Origin: Chitinophaga rhizosphaerae
GTDB lineage: Bacteria > Bacteroidota > Bacteroidia > Chitinophagales > Chitinophagaceae
Length of the DNA stretch: 64,000 bases
Reading direction: 5' to 3'
Assembly (NCBI RefSeq): GCF_003958645.1
Contig: NZ_RXLO01000011.1
Coordinates: 124,001-188,000, forward strand
Numbering within the stretch: position 1 is the stretch's first letter; every line of letters starts with the position of its first letter. The notes below the pieces were generated by a model that worked only from the letters and a program-made list of their open reading frames with translations, was not told the DNA's origin and searched no databases. This document shows positions 28,296 through 38,328 of the stretch, in pieces. The position numbers were made by a program, and so were the translations under genes.

Positions 28296-28893
28296 GTTAA
28301 AGCAGCGTGACTGCGTGCCAGGAGCGCTCTGTTTTTTGCTTTTTCTTTATATGACGGAAGGGCTGGCGCGGATAAGGGTCTTTTTTAACCGGCCGGAATG
28401 TTCGCATCCCTAATTGGTTGAGCGCTGCAGTTTCATTGCAGTGAACCTCACAAGTGAGCAATCTGCAAATATTCCATCTGTTTTTGCTAAAAACTAGTGA
28501 AGTGGTCTATACCTGTCTGACTAATTTTATGCTGTTCCTTTTAATGTAAAGTTATTTGGACTGGCGACTTTGTGCGTGAAGTAAAAGTAGATGATGTTTT
28601 GCAGTTGAAGGCTCCTCGAAAGCTGTACCCGATACGATTTTTCAAAGTTGAAGAGAGGACGTTTATTTTCAGCCCTGAATTTTTCCTGACTAATGTGAAC
28701 TAAACGAAGTATGTATCAACAAATCAGTCTACCATTATATTATAACCCGGGATGTAACCTGCCCGGTTGTCATGCAATCTCATTCCAGGAACTTAACCAG
28801 GTAATATGTTAATACCGATGACTGTAGTTGGCTCGTATCGCCGACTGTGGCCGGCTGTTTTGCCATAAAACTTTCTGTAATTAAATATCGCTT

Positions 28894-31860
28894 ATGATTA
28901 CACCTGTACGTATTTATTGTACGTTCCTGACTGTGCTATGCCTGCAAATGAGCGCCCTTGGCCAGTCTGCCGGTACAAAAAAAGCTGCGGGTCCGCAGCC
29001 GGACGATGAATTTCCAGTTGGTAACGGGCAAAAACTGGCGTGGAAGGACACATTGTTGCATAAACGGTCTTCTTCGGCCGTTATTGCTACCAGTGGCTCA
29101 AAAGGGCGTTGGGCAAGCGCACCGTTTGCGTCGTTGCCGCAACTGCTGAAAGGTAATGTTGCCGGCCTATACGTTCAGGAACCTTCCGGGGAACCTGGTA
29201 CAGAGCTGAATATGCTCATCCGTGGTGCGGCGGTGCCTTATACGCATCGGAAAAACATGTTTGAAACGCAGCCGCTGGTGGTGCTCGACGGCATCCCGCT
29301 GCTTTCGCCGCATCCCTTCGTGTATGATATTCAGAAATATAGTTATACCCGGCAGGGCGGTGCGTTTGAAATGCTGAACCGGATCGATGTGAACGACATC
29401 GCATCCATCACTGTCATCAAAGACGGATCGGAAAGCGCGATATATGGCCCCCGTGCCGTAAATGGCGTGATTGTGGTTGCAACGAAGCAGGCAACGGCAA
29501 AGCAGAACTATATCGCCGTGAACAGTTGGTTCGGATGGGTACAGCGGCCGCATGTTTCCACCATGAATGCCCTTACGGAAAACAATTTCCGCAAACCTTT
29601 CTATGAAAAGTATGGTACTGCGGCAGACCTTCGAAAATACCCGGCTTTCCTGCGCGATTCCACCAATCCCGCTTACTATGGCCCCGCGAACTGGACGGAC
29701 CTATACTATCGCAACGCCGCCGTCAGGGGTATTAACGCCAGTATCAGCGGCGGGTATCCGCGGGCAAATTTTAGGCTGAGCATCGGCAACCTCCGCAACG
29801 CCAATCCGGCAGACAAAGCGGCAATGGACCGGTATACGGCCAGCTTTTCCATCAATATGATGCCGCTGAAATGGCTTACCATGTCGACCCTGCTGAACGG
29901 CGCCAGGCTTGAACGGGACAGGAATACCTATTTGCGCGACCGCTTCGCGGAAATGCGATACCTGCCAGACCTGGTGAACCCCCTTTCGCCAAACAAAGAC
30001 AACTACGGCCGGTACCGCTCGGAGTTCGATAAATCGTATGACGATAATAAAGCCAATGCGTTGGCAGGTTTCTTCCGGCTCAAGGCAGATGTGGGCGAGG
30101 CCATCAGTTTCACTTCCCAACTGTCTTTCGACTATACAGAAGATATGCGCGATATGTTCTTTCCCGGTACGTTGCTGGAAGGGAACAATTTTGCTTCCAA
30201 TTATGTAAGCTACAACCAGCGGATCATTTTCGATAACGCAGCCCATTTTTCGACTACCTGGAAGGGGGATCACGCACTGCGCTTCGATGCGGGGCAGTCG
30301 CTCCAGCTTGATTTCTATAAGTATGACTATATCTACGCTTACAAAGGACCTAATGACCGCATCAAGATCAACCAGATCGACAACAATACCCAAAATCCGA
30401 AGGCATTCCCCTATCAGCTCATATACAAATTCCTGGACAAGGAAAAACTGCGGCTGTCGTCGCTCTACGGCCGGCTGAACTACAGTTTTAAACAGCAAGT
30501 GGAATTGTCGTTGTTGTTACGTACGGACGGTTCTTCCAATGTACAGGCTTCATCGCGGTGGCTCCTGACGCCGGCGGTCAACGTTAAATGGGACGCTAAG
30601 CCTGTCCTGTTCAAATCTTCCCGTATGATCGATGATATTGCGCTGTTTGCCGGATGGGGACGGGTAGGGCGGCTGCTGTCGACCGACCGGTTCGCACAGG
30701 GCCCGCAATATACGGTAGACATGAGCTGGAGCAACGAACCGGTGATCAGTTCCTATGCGGGCATATCCGGATTGATGCGGCCATACGGCTACGGGTATAT
30801 CGGCGACGGTATTTCCTGGCCGTATTCCGACCAGTTCAATGCCGGGCTGAACGTTTCGCTGGCGAAAGGGCGGTTGACGATGAATGTTGGTGTGTACAGC
30901 AAAACCGACAAAAACATGTTGCTCAACGTGCCGGCATATTCCGACTATGGCTATAGCGGTTTGTTCGCGAACGGGATGCGCGTCAGGAATGCCGGGGTGG
31001 ATGTTTCCGCAGCATATCAGCCGCTGAGGCCGGGAAATGTTATCGGCTGGACCGCTTCGGTGGCGGCAGGGTACAACCGGAACAAGCTGATGGCGTTGCC
31101 CGGCGGGCTGCGCGAGATCACCATCGGCGACCGTCATCTCGAAGTGGGGCGGGCGATCGATCAATTTTGGGTGCTCCGCAACGATGGCATCTACAATAGC
31201 AGGGAAGAAGTGCCCCTGCACCCCGTGTCCAAAATACCCTTGAACTATAGAGGGATTGCGCTGGAAAAGGGAGATCCCAGATGGCGGGACCAAAACGGTG
31301 ATTTTGTGATCAACGACAAGGATAAAGTGCTTACAGGGCATTACCTGCCCGTTGTTTCCGGCAGCATCGGTAACGATTTTACCTATGGTTGCTTCAACTT
31401 CGGTTTTTCCCTCTATGCCGCGTTCGGCCGGTCGGTGGTGAACAAAGCGATGGCCGACCGTTTCGATTTTATCAACCGCGAAAGCTCCCTGGACATGAAC
31501 GCTGTGAAGGAGATCACTTTCTGGATGAAAACCGGCAGGGACGGCAATTATCCGACATACAACCCCTGGAGCAGCGTGGTGCCTTACCGGACGGATCAGG
31601 ACCTTTTCCTGGAAAACGGTGCTTTCGTAAAACTTCGCCAGGTTACAATCGGGTACGATGTAACGAAGGCCGGATGGTGGAAGCGACGGAAGCTGAAAGG
31701 CCCCAGGAACCTATACGTGTACGGCAATGCCGCCAATCTGCTCACTTTCACGCCTTACTCCGGTGGCGATCCCGAGCTGGTGGATTTCAAAGGGTATGAC
31801 ACAGGGTACGGGTTGCCCATTCCCAAAACATACACCCTGGGCGTGAAACTGGAACTGTAA
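28894..31860 (+). CDS. SusC/RagA-family outer membrane transporter lacking the usual N-terminal carboxypeptidase-like domain
   Basis: 988 residues with signal peptide (TFLTVLCLQMSALGQ). The plug domain holds LLKGNVAGLYVQEPSGEPG, PLVVLDGIPLL and the signature IYGPRAVNGVIVVATK. The barrel follows, ending LGVKLEL. In most SusC proteins a carboxypeptidase-like regulatory domain of about 90 residues precedes the plug; here the roughly 75 residues after the signal peptide are short, charged and show no such fold. The gene begins a run of nine same-strand genes up to 43942, with SusD following 46 bases after its stop. It is more distant from the other two SusC proteins of the window than they are from each other. 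Substrate unknown. Confidence 0.93.
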   Translation: MITPVRIYCTFLTVLCLQMSALGQSAGTKKAAGPQPDDEFPVGNGQKLAWKDTLLHKRSSSAVIATSGSKGRWASAPFASLPQLLKGNVAGLYVQEPSGEPGTELNMLIRGAAVPYTHRKNMFETQPLVVLDGIPLLSPHPFVYDIQKYSYTRQGGAFEMLNRIDVNDIASITVIKDGSESAIYGPRAVNGVIVVATKQATAKQNYIAVNSWFGWVQRPHVSTMNALTENNFRKPFYEKYGTAADLRKYPAFLRDSTNPAYYGPANWTDLYYRNAAVRGINASISGGYPRANFRLSIGNLRNANPADKAAMDRYTASFSINMMPLKWLTMSTLLNGARLERDRNTYLRDRFAEMRYLPDLVNPLSPNKDNYGRYRSEFDKSYDDNKANALAGFFRLKADVGEAISFTSQLSFDYTEDMRDMFFPGTLLEGNNFASNYVSYNQRIIFDNAAHFSTTWKGDHALRFDAGQSLQLDFYKYDYIYAYKGPNDRIKINQIDNNTQNPKAFPYQLIYKFLDKEKLRLSSLYGRLNYSFKQQVELSLLLRTDGSSNVQASSRWLLTPAVNVKWDAKPVLFKSSRMIDDIALFAGWGRVGRLLSTDRFAQGPQYTVDMSWSNEPVISSYAGISGLMRPYGYGYIGDGISWPYSDQFNAGLNVSLAKGRLTMNVGVYSKTDKNMLLNVPAYSDYGYSGLFANGMRVRNAGVDVSAAYQPLRPGNVIGWTASVAAGYNRNKLMALPGGLREITIGDRHLEVGRAIDQFWVLRNDGIYNSREEVPLHPVSKIPLNYRGIALEKGDPRWRDQNGDFVINDKDKVLTGHYLPVVSGSIGNDFTYGCFNFGFSLYAAFGRSVVNKAMADRFDFINRESSLDMNAVKEITFWMKTGRDGNYPTYNPWSSVVPYRTDQDLFLENGAFVKLRQVTIGYDVTKAGWWKRRKLKGPRNLYVYGNAANLLTFTPYSGGDPELVDFKGYDTGYGLPIPKTYTLGVKLEL

Positions 31861-31906
31861 TATTCTTATACACGAAATACAATCAAAGCGATAAATGATC
31901 ATTCGT

Positions 31907-33430
31907 ATGAAAATACGCAGGACGATAATTTTAACGGCATTGCTTGCGGCCGGTTTAACTACCGGTTGTAACCGGGAATTGGACATCGACTCTACGAAGA
32001 CCGTTGGCGACAAGAACTTCTGGCGGTCGTACAGGGACACCCGTGCCGCGCTGGTCGGCACTTACGGGCTGATGCGTGCGGCGTTGACCGACAATGGCTG
32101 CTTCTGGATGTACGGGGAGCTCCGCATGGGGGATTTTACGGCGGTGCAGCGCCCCGATCTCGATGCGGTGATCAAAGGTAAGCTTAATGCCGCGTTCCCG
32201 CTTTTCGAGGGGCTGACCAACTGGCGGCGGTTTTATGCCGTGGTGAACGCCGCCAATATTTTCCTGGAAAAAGTGGGGGAAGTGAAGCAGAACGATCCGA
32301 AGTATTCCGATCAGAACATGCGGGTGGATATTGCGCAGGTGCGGTTCCTGCGGGCGTTTTCGTATTTCTGGCTGGCATCCGTTTGGGGCGATGTGCCTTT
32401 TGTGGCAAGTTCCCACGACGGGGCGTTCGCAAACAAACCCCGCACGGATAAGCAAAAGATACTGGCGTTCGTGGAAAGCGAGATGCTGGCGGCCGCCGCG
32501 GACCTGCCTTTTAATTACAGCACTAACGATCCGCAGCAACTGGGCGACTATTACAACGAGCCCTCTTCCCGGTGGATGGGTGTATTGGCCAGGAAACTGT
32601 CGGCTTACGCAGTGCTTGCACACGTGGCGGCCTGGCGCGGAGATTATCGGAACGCCATGACGTATAGCAAATTCGTGCTGGACAACAAGGAAAGGAGCGG
32701 AATGTATTATGAGCCCGACACCCGGTGGATCTCTGCGGCCAATGGCATGTTCCAGGGCCACAAGACCAACCAGCTGTATGGCCTCAACTTTGAGTTCGAC
32801 TACCAGGAAGGCACATTCGGCGGGCATTTCGAGGAATTTACGCTGGCAGAACCGCTGGTCCGGAAATCGCTGCCGGATATCTATGTGACGAGAGACTCCA
32901 TTACTTCCATCTTTGCTTCCCCACTGGATACCCGCTTCTCGATCGATACGGTTACCGGCCAGCCGAAGTATACGGACCGCTGGTTTACCAATTTCAATAG
33001 TGAAATACCCATCTTCTGCAAGATTAAAGTTATCCAGAAAGACGGGTCAGACCCTTCATTCCGCCTGTATTCCAGTTGCCTGATATACACCCGGCTGGAA
33101 GAAATTGCACTGCTCAATGCAGAGGCACTTGCCGTCATCGGCAACCGGGCCGAAGCCATCAATTCGTTGAACATCGTAAGGGACTTGCGGAAAGTGCCCC
33201 GCTTCGCGGAAGGTTCGGGCGAAGACCTTATCGACGCAATTTTCCAGGAGCGCCGCAAGGAAATGATAGGCGAAGGTCACCGGTGGTTCGATCTCGTGCG
33301 CTACCATCGGATCAAACGCAATAACCCGGCTTTTATGAAGCTGATCAATAACGGCGGTATTTACTGGCCGGTAGCTGCGGAAGTGCTCCGGCAAAACCCG
33401 CTCCTCAAGCAAAATCCTTTCTGGAATTAA
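31907..33430 (+). CDS. SusD/RagB-family lipoprotein
   Basis: About 507 residues. The start at 31907 gives MKIRRTIILTALLAAGLTTGC, a lipoprotein signal; an in-frame ATG at 31895 adds four residues and cannot be excluded. SusD features include AQVRFLRAFSYFWLASVWGD and the C-terminal block ERRKEMIGEGHRWFDLVRYHR, ending in LLKQNPFWN. It partners the SusC just upstream and is followed 12 bases later by a fasciclin gene. It is more divergent than the SusD pair at 2429 and 38329, matching its divergent SusC. Confidence 0.93.
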   Translation: MKIRRTIILTALLAAGLTTGCNRELDIDSTKTVGDKNFWRSYRDTRAALVGTYGLMRAALTDNGCFWMYGELRMGDFTAVQRPDLDAVIKGKLNAAFPLFEGLTNWRRFYAVVNAANIFLEKVGEVKQNDPKYSDQNMRVDIAQVRFLRAFSYFWLASVWGDVPFVASSHDGAFANKPRTDKQKILAFVESEMLAAAADLPFNYSTNDPQQLGDYYNEPSSRWMGVLARKLSAYAVLAHVAAWRGDYRNAMTYSKFVLDNKERSGMYYEPDTRWISAANGMFQGHKTNQLYGLNFEFDYQEGTFGGHFEEFTLAEPLVRKSLPDIYVTRDSITSIFASPLDTRFSIDTVTGQPKYTDRWFTNFNSEIPIFCKIKVIQKDGSDPSFRLYSSCLIYTRLEEIALLNAEALAVIGNRAEAINSLNIVRDLRKVPRFAEGSGEDLIDAIFQERRKEMIGEGHRWFDLVRYHRIKRNNPAFMKLINNGGIYWPVAAEVLRQNPLLKQNPFWN

Positions 33431-33442
33431 AAGAACGCTCAC

Positions 33443-34099
33443 ATGGCGACAATGAAAAATCTTTATCCGCTGGCCCTGCTTTTCGCAATGTGGTTGACTG
33501 CCTGCAAAAAGAACGACGGCGATTATGCCTATCAAAACACCCAACCGGCCTTTCCCGGCAACACATACGAATACATGAAAAGCCATCCCGGCCAATTCGA
33601 CTCCCTGTTGCTGATCGTTGACCGCCTGCATCTGGCAGATACCCTCAAGACCGGGAAGTACACGCTTTTTGCGCCCGTGAATGCCAGTTTCAGGTATGTC
33701 GTGGAAAACCTGAATGCGGTCCGAAAAGGAAAGGGGCTCTCGCCCATTTACCTTCAAATGGCCGACTCCGCGCAGCTCGATACGATAATGACGCGGTATA
33801 TAATCCGTACGGCATTATCCACAGACGATATGAATTTTGCCGACGGAATTGAAATGCAGACCGTCAGGTACGGATATGTTATGAATGGCCGGCGGAAGAC
33901 CACCAATGCCGAAGGTTTCATCGGCGGCGGCCCTTCTTACCTGGAGTACAGCGATATGAAAAAATCGAAATATAACCGCGATTGGGTCACCACGCGAACG
34001 CAATCTGTCAACATCGCAACCAGCTCCGGTATCGTGCATGTGTTAAGAGACGATCATGCTTTCGGGTTCGATGAATTTATCCCACGTTTAAATAAATAG
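33443..34099 (+). CDS. fasciclin (FAS1) domain lipoprotein
   Basis: 218 residues; lipobox WLTAC followed by KKNDGDYAY. One FAS1 domain with YTLFAPVNASF (about residues 72-82) and the final box SSGIVHVLRDDHAFGFDEF. It lies between SusD and the DUF5007-type gene, 12 and 3 bases from its neighbours, so co-translation is likely. Probably an adhesive or ligand-binding component of the SusC/SusD complex; no catalytic residues expected. Confidence 0.88.
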   Translation: MATMKNLYPLALLFAMWLTACKKNDGDYAYQNTQPAFPGNTYEYMKSHPGQFDSLLLIVDRLHLADTLKTGKYTLFAPVNASFRYVVENLNAVRKGKGLSPIYLQMADSAQLDTIMTRYIIRTALSTDDMNFADGIEMQTVRYGYVMNGRRKTTNAEGFIGGGPSYLEYSDMKKSKYNRDWVTTRTQSVNIATSSGIVHVLRDDHAFGFDEFIPRLNK

Positions 34100-34102
34100 A
34101 TT

Positions 34103-35137
34103 ATGCCAGGCAATAAATGTTTCTATGGTTTTTTACTGGGCATTTCGCTGCTGGCAACTGCTGCCTGTAAGAAGTATCTGCCCGACGATGTGGACACCCT
34201 CAGCGAAAAAGCGGTTTACACCACCACGCTTTATCAGCCGGTTCTGGGCCGTACCACTTTTTATCCGAATGTTTTCAACGCCGGGCAGTCGTCGCTTCCG
34301 CTCAATTTTAAGGTCGTGAATGTGCGCACCCGCGAAGGTACTCCCGTGGATATTTTCGATAAAAGTGCAGACGTTCTCGTTTGGAAGAAGGGATATACCG
34401 GGCTGGAGCGGTCGCTGGAGGAAATTGCTAAAAAGCGTTTGGTGGAAAAACATCCATTCTGGGAAATAAGGCCGAATTCCGGCGAGTTCGTGATGTGGGC
34501 GGAAGCAATGGCCCCGCAGGTGGTCTCCCAACCGGATTCCGGCTACCTGTTCGATGTGGAGGTGAGCAACTCCGGTGGCCGGAAAACATTCCGCGACCTC
34601 AAGCTGAAACCCCTTTCCCAACGCAGCTACGAGCCCAATGTGCTCGATCCCGTGACAGGGCAGGTAAGGACCGACAGCAAGGGGAATCCTTTGTACATCA
34701 ATCCGATATTGAGCAACATCACCGGAGACGCCTCCGGGAAAACGCTCACGGCAGACCAGGTACGGGTCTACTTCACCAAGAAGGGAAATGGCAATAGCCT
34801 GACTTTCCGCTTCTACGACAAGGACTCCATGCCGATCAATCCTGCCTACTTTAACCGGACGGTACTGGATTCCGTCGTGCATGGTTTTAACGTCCGGAAA
34901 ACCGGCACCTCGCTTGGGTTCGACGTGGCTTACCCGGTTCCGCTCATCAAGCTGAAAACGAGCTACACGAACAACGACGGCTCGCAGGCCGCGGTGGTGT
35001 TCACTTACGACCGCATCGGGCTGGGCGGCATCAGGTCTGTTTCTTCCCTGACTTTCAATTTTAACCTGTTCGAAAAAGGAGATTGGGAGATCGCATTCCA
35101 TTTTCACAAGGAAAATCCCCGGTTCAGGGACGAATGA
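34103..35137 (+). CDS. DUF5007-type lipoprotein
   Basis: 344 residues, lipobox ATAAC followed by KKYLPDDVDTLS. The stretch VLGRTTFYPNVFNAGQSSLPL near residues 47-67 and the even beta-strand pattern to the end (FTYDRIGLGG, LTFNFNLFEKGDWEIAFHF) match my recollection of DUF5007 proteins, uncharacterised lipoproteins found in Bacteroidetes beside SusC/SusD and fasciclin genes. It likely forms two or more immunoglobulin-like domains. It closes the first of two adjacent Sus-like modules; the next SusC starts 53 bases downstream with no terminator seen, so one long transcript is possible. Confidence 0.75.
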   Translation: MPGNKCFYGFLLGISLLATAACKKYLPDDVDTLSEKAVYTTTLYQPVLGRTTFYPNVFNAGQSSLPLNFKVVNVRTREGTPVDIFDKSADVLVWKKGYTGLERSLEEIAKKRLVEKHPFWEIRPNSGEFVMWAEAMAPQVVSQPDSGYLFDVEVSNSGGRKTFRDLKLKPLSQRSYEPNVLDPVTGQVRTDSKGNPLYINPILSNITGDASGKTLTADQVRVYFTKKGNGNSLTFRFYDKDSMPINPAYFNRTVLDSVVHGFNVRKTGTSLGFDVAYPVPLIKLKTSYTNNDGSQAAVVFTYDRIGLGGIRSVSSLTFNFNLFEKGDWEIAFHFHKENPRFRDE

Positions 35138-35190
35138 CGGGGAACATGGATAAACAGTTCATTTTCAAAAAGACATAAAGATTCTCGCGG

Positions 35191-38100
35191 ATGAAATATT
35201 TCTATACTCGATTTTTGCCGGCGGTCTGTTTATTGCTTGCCTGCCAGGCCTTATACGCACAAAGCAAGGTGCTGATCAAAGGCGTTGTGCGGTCGGCGGA
35301 TAATGACGAACGGTTAATAGGCGTCAGCATCCTGGGCGGCATGCCGCTAAAGGCAATAGGGGTGACCGACGCCAACGGAGTGTTCGCGGTACAGGCAGAC
35401 CCCAATTTGCAGTTGGTATTCCGGTACGTCGGGCATTCCGATTTCAGGATCAAGCCCGGGACAAAACGGGACATCGTTATCCGCATGAGCGCCAGCGAAA
35501 ACAGGCTGAACGAAGCGTTGATCGTAGGCTATCAGAAAAAGACCCGGGAAACCGTGGTAGGCGCCGCCGTGAAAGTGAGCGGGAAAGACTTGCAGGATAT
35601 ACCCGTATCCAACGTGGAACAGTTGCTGCAGGGCAGGGTTGCGGGCCTCAATATCCAGAACAACACCGGTGCGCCCGGTGCCCGGGGATTCATGCAGCTG
35701 CGCGGCATCTCCTCGATCGGGATCACCGGCGGGGGCGACGACGCCTTCCTGACGCCTACCTCGCCGCTGTACGTGATCGACGGCGTGCCCGTATCGCCGG
35801 ACGTAGGTTTCGAATACGGTTTCCAGTCGGCCGGTCCGGGCGTGAGCCCCACGTCCATGATCCCTCCCGAAGATATCGAAAGCCTGGAAGTGCTGAAGGA
35901 TGGACAGGCTACGTCTCTCTACGGCTCCCGCGGCGCGTACGGTGTGATCATCATCACCACGAAGCGCGGTAATTCGCCCGTTCCGGTGGTCAGGTATACC
36001 GGCAATTTCTTCCTGAATACACCTCCCAAACTCCGCGCTACCATTGGCGGGAAAGCGGAACGGGACTTCCGGCTGGCGGAAATATTCAGATACGGAACGA
36101 TGGAAGATATCTATAATATTTCCTATACGGCGTTGCTGGCCGACAGTCTTAATCCTTACTACAATAACAGTACCGACTGGCAGGGCGTTTTTTACCGGAA
36201 AACTTTCAACCAGACGCACAACGTAGGCATCAGCGGAGGTGACCCCAAATTCAATTACAAAGTGAACCTGGGCTATTACAATGAGTCGGGCGTGATCAAA
36301 AATACCGGCTTCACCCGGTACTCGCTGAACACGAACATGGAATACAAGCCCACCCGGAAACTGCGGGTTTTTGCCGCCATTTCCACCTCGGTCGGATTGA
36401 AGAACAAGGGATCGGGGACCGGGCTGCTGCAAAAAGGCGTGGCAACAGACGGTAAATCGTCGTCGCTGTTACCGCCGCCGAGCTTCTTCCTCAGCACCAA
36501 CAGCACCCTGGCCTCGCTGAACACGAAGAACGATAACAAAAGCGGCAGTTATCGCATCAACCTGGATATGAACTACGAATTGTTTAACGGCGGCTCGATC
36601 TCGTCCAGCCTGGCTTACAGCTACTCTACCAATACGGAAGGGAGCTATGTCCCTTCCGCAGCCAATAACGATTTTTCGGAAGCTTACGGATATAACGACC
36701 GGGCGACGTCGCTTTTTAACCGCAATGCGCTGTCGTTCTTCCGCAAAGCGGGGGCAGACCATAGCTTCGGGCTTTCTTTCTCCAACGAAATCCAGGCCGG
36801 TGCATCTCAATCGGCCAGCATCCGGCAAAAGAAAACCCCGAACGACCAGTTTCAGGGGCCGCTTGGCGCCGATGGACTGTCGTCCAGAGGAGGGCTGATC
36901 GGGTATAGTAAAAATACCGGTGTGTCATTTTCCGGTTCATTCAGCTATGACTATAAAAAGAAGTATATTTTCGATGCCAGTTACCGGATGGATGCGTCTT
37001 CCGCCAGTGGCATCGCTAACAGGTATGCCCGTAACCCCGCGGCCGGCGTGCGCTGGAACTTCAATAAGGAAAACCTGTTCAAAGACCTTTCCTGGCTTTC
37101 ATACGGGTCTGTTCGTTTGACGTGGGGCCGGAACATCGTGCCGAACGGCGACATTTTCTCCGCTTCAGGACAATACGAACTTCGTAAAACCTACAACAAT
37201 GTGCCCCGTATCGGCATCGGTTTCGGCAGGTTGCCGAACCCGAACCTGCGGCCCACTACAACAACGCAGTACAATTTCGGTTTCGAAACCGGCCTTTTGG
37301 ACAATCACGTCGAGCTTTCCTTTGATGCCTATTATAAACAGGTGGATTTCCTCACCCGGGGCAAAGCTATGCCGGATATGGTCGGGTTCGACGAGTTGCT
37401 GAGCAACGAAGTAGGGCTGGTCAACTATGGTTACGAGCTCAGCCTCACGTTTCGGCCATTACCCAAAAACAGTGCGCTGCAATGGAATTTCTCGATCAAC
37501 GGTGCGCTGAATAAAGATGTGCTGACCCGCCTGCCGGGCAACGAGCGGCAATTCCTCACCGCCGACAATATTTATCTGCGCGTAGGGCGCAATACTTTCA
37601 GCAATTACCTGTACAAAAACACAGGCGTATATGCGACCGATGAAGATGTGCCGCTCGACCCTGCCACAGGCCTGTACCTGCGTACACCGGAAGGCGTGCC
37701 CTTCCGCGCGGGCGATGCGCGGTTCCTGGACCTCGACGGCAATTATGTCATCACAGACAATGACCGGGTGATCATGGGCAATAGCATGCCGCTGATTACC
37801 GGCGGGTTCAATACTTCCTTCCGGTACAAGAATTATTCTCTCAACGTTAACGGTTCATTTACCCTGATCAGGGATGTGATCAACAGTGCTTTGGTGGAAA
37901 GGATGAACTTCCTGCAAGATCCCCATAAACCCAATGCCATTACGGTGCTGCCGCCCGATATCGTCTACTGGCAGCAACCGGGAGATAATGCGAGCTTCGC
38001 CAATGTATACGACTATAAGCGCGCTCCCGTTACACGGCCTTACAGGGCGAACCAGAGCCTTTTCCAGGAAAGCGGAAGCTATTACAAACTGAATACGGCT

Positions 38101-38304
38101 TCGCTGTCTTACAGCCTCAATAAGGAACTGATAAAACGTATCGGCCTCAATTCCGTGCGGGTGTACGGTTCGGTCAACAACCTCTTCACCTGGTCGAAAT
38201 ACCGTGGTCCCAGTGCGGAAAATGTAACCGACCTGGGGCGCGACCGGTCAGACGGTTATCCCACGCCACATACCTATAACCTCGGCCTGAACGTAGATTT
38301 TTAA
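35191..38304 (+). CDS. SusC/RagA-family outer membrane transporter, full length
   Basis: 1037 residues. Signal peptide (LPAVCLLLACQALYAQ), then a carboxypeptidase-like regulatory domain (VLIKGVVRSADNDERLIGVSI, about 26-105), the plug (IVGYQKKTRETVVGA, NVEQLLQGRVAGLNIQNNTG, PLYVIDGVPV, YGSRGAYGVIIITTKRG) and the barrel ending LNVDF. It shares long collinear blocks with the partial SusC at 1-2418, for example LRATIGGKAERD versus LRSTIGGKDERA and NVTDLGRDRSDGYP versus AVTDLGRDRLDTYP, so the two operons arose by duplication. Together with SusD (38329) it should import one class of substrate. Confidence 0.95.
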   Translation: MKYFYTRFLPAVCLLLACQALYAQSKVLIKGVVRSADNDERLIGVSILGGMPLKAIGVTDANGVFAVQADPNLQLVFRYVGHSDFRIKPGTKRDIVIRMSASENRLNEALIVGYQKKTRETVVGAAVKVSGKDLQDIPVSNVEQLLQGRVAGLNIQNNTGAPGARGFMQLRGISSIGITGGGDDAFLTPTSPLYVIDGVPVSPDVGFEYGFQSAGPGVSPTSMIPPEDIESLEVLKDGQATSLYGSRGAYGVIIITTKRGNSPVPVVRYTGNFFLNTPPKLRATIGGKAERDFRLAEIFRYGTMEDIYNISYTALLADSLNPYYNNSTDWQGVFYRKTFNQTHNVGISGGDPKFNYKVNLGYYNESGVIKNTGFTRYSLNTNMEYKPTRKLRVFAAISTSVGLKNKGSGTGLLQKGVATDGKSSSLLPPPSFFLSTNSTLASLNTKNDNKSGSYRINLDMNYELFNGGSISSSLAYSYSTNTEGSYVPSAANNDFSEAYGYNDRATSLFNRNALSFFRKAGADHSFGLSFSNEIQAGASQSASIRQKKTPNDQFQGPLGADGLSSRGGLIGYSKNTGVSFSGSFSYDYKKKYIFDASYRMDASSASGIANRYARNPAAGVRWNFNKENLFKDLSWLSYGSVRLTWGRNIVPNGDIFSASGQYELRKTYNNVPRIGIGFGRLPNPNLRPTTTTQYNFGFETGLLDNHVELSFDAYYKQVDFLTRGKAMPDMVGFDELLSNEVGLVNYGYELSLTFRPLPKNSALQWNFSINGALNKDVLTRLPGNERQFLTADNIYLRVGRNTFSNYLYKNTGVYATDEDVPLDPATGLYLRTPEGVPFRAGDARFLDLDGNYVITDNDRVIMGNSMPLITGGFNTSFRYKNYSLNVNGSFTLIRDVINSALVERMNFLQDPHKPNAITVLPPDIVYWQQPGDNASFANVYDYKRAPVTRPYRANQSLFQESGSYYKLNTASLSYSLNKELIKRIGLNSVRVYGSVNNLFTWSKYRGPSAENVTDLGRDRSDGYPTPHTYNLGLNVDF

Positions 38305-38328
38305 TGCAGACGCTTTAACGATACCACT

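Larger units (their letters stand above)
27942..28893. other. 950-base gap with structured elements but no clear gene
   Basis: No convincing protein-coding gene. The region holds a candidate structured RNA ending in a terminator (28130-28295, listed separately), small inverted repeats near 28425-28460, a possible 52-codon coding relic without start codon at 28545-28703, and presumably the promoter of the SusC gene starting at 28894. Confidence 0.6.

Noticed and set aside
28417..28465. Small tandem inverted repeats (CTGCA...TGCAG and CTCAC..GTGAG) considered as a CRISPR-like or attachment site
   Set aside because: Only two short unrelated palindromes; no repeat-spacer periodicity, no integrase or tRNA nearby.
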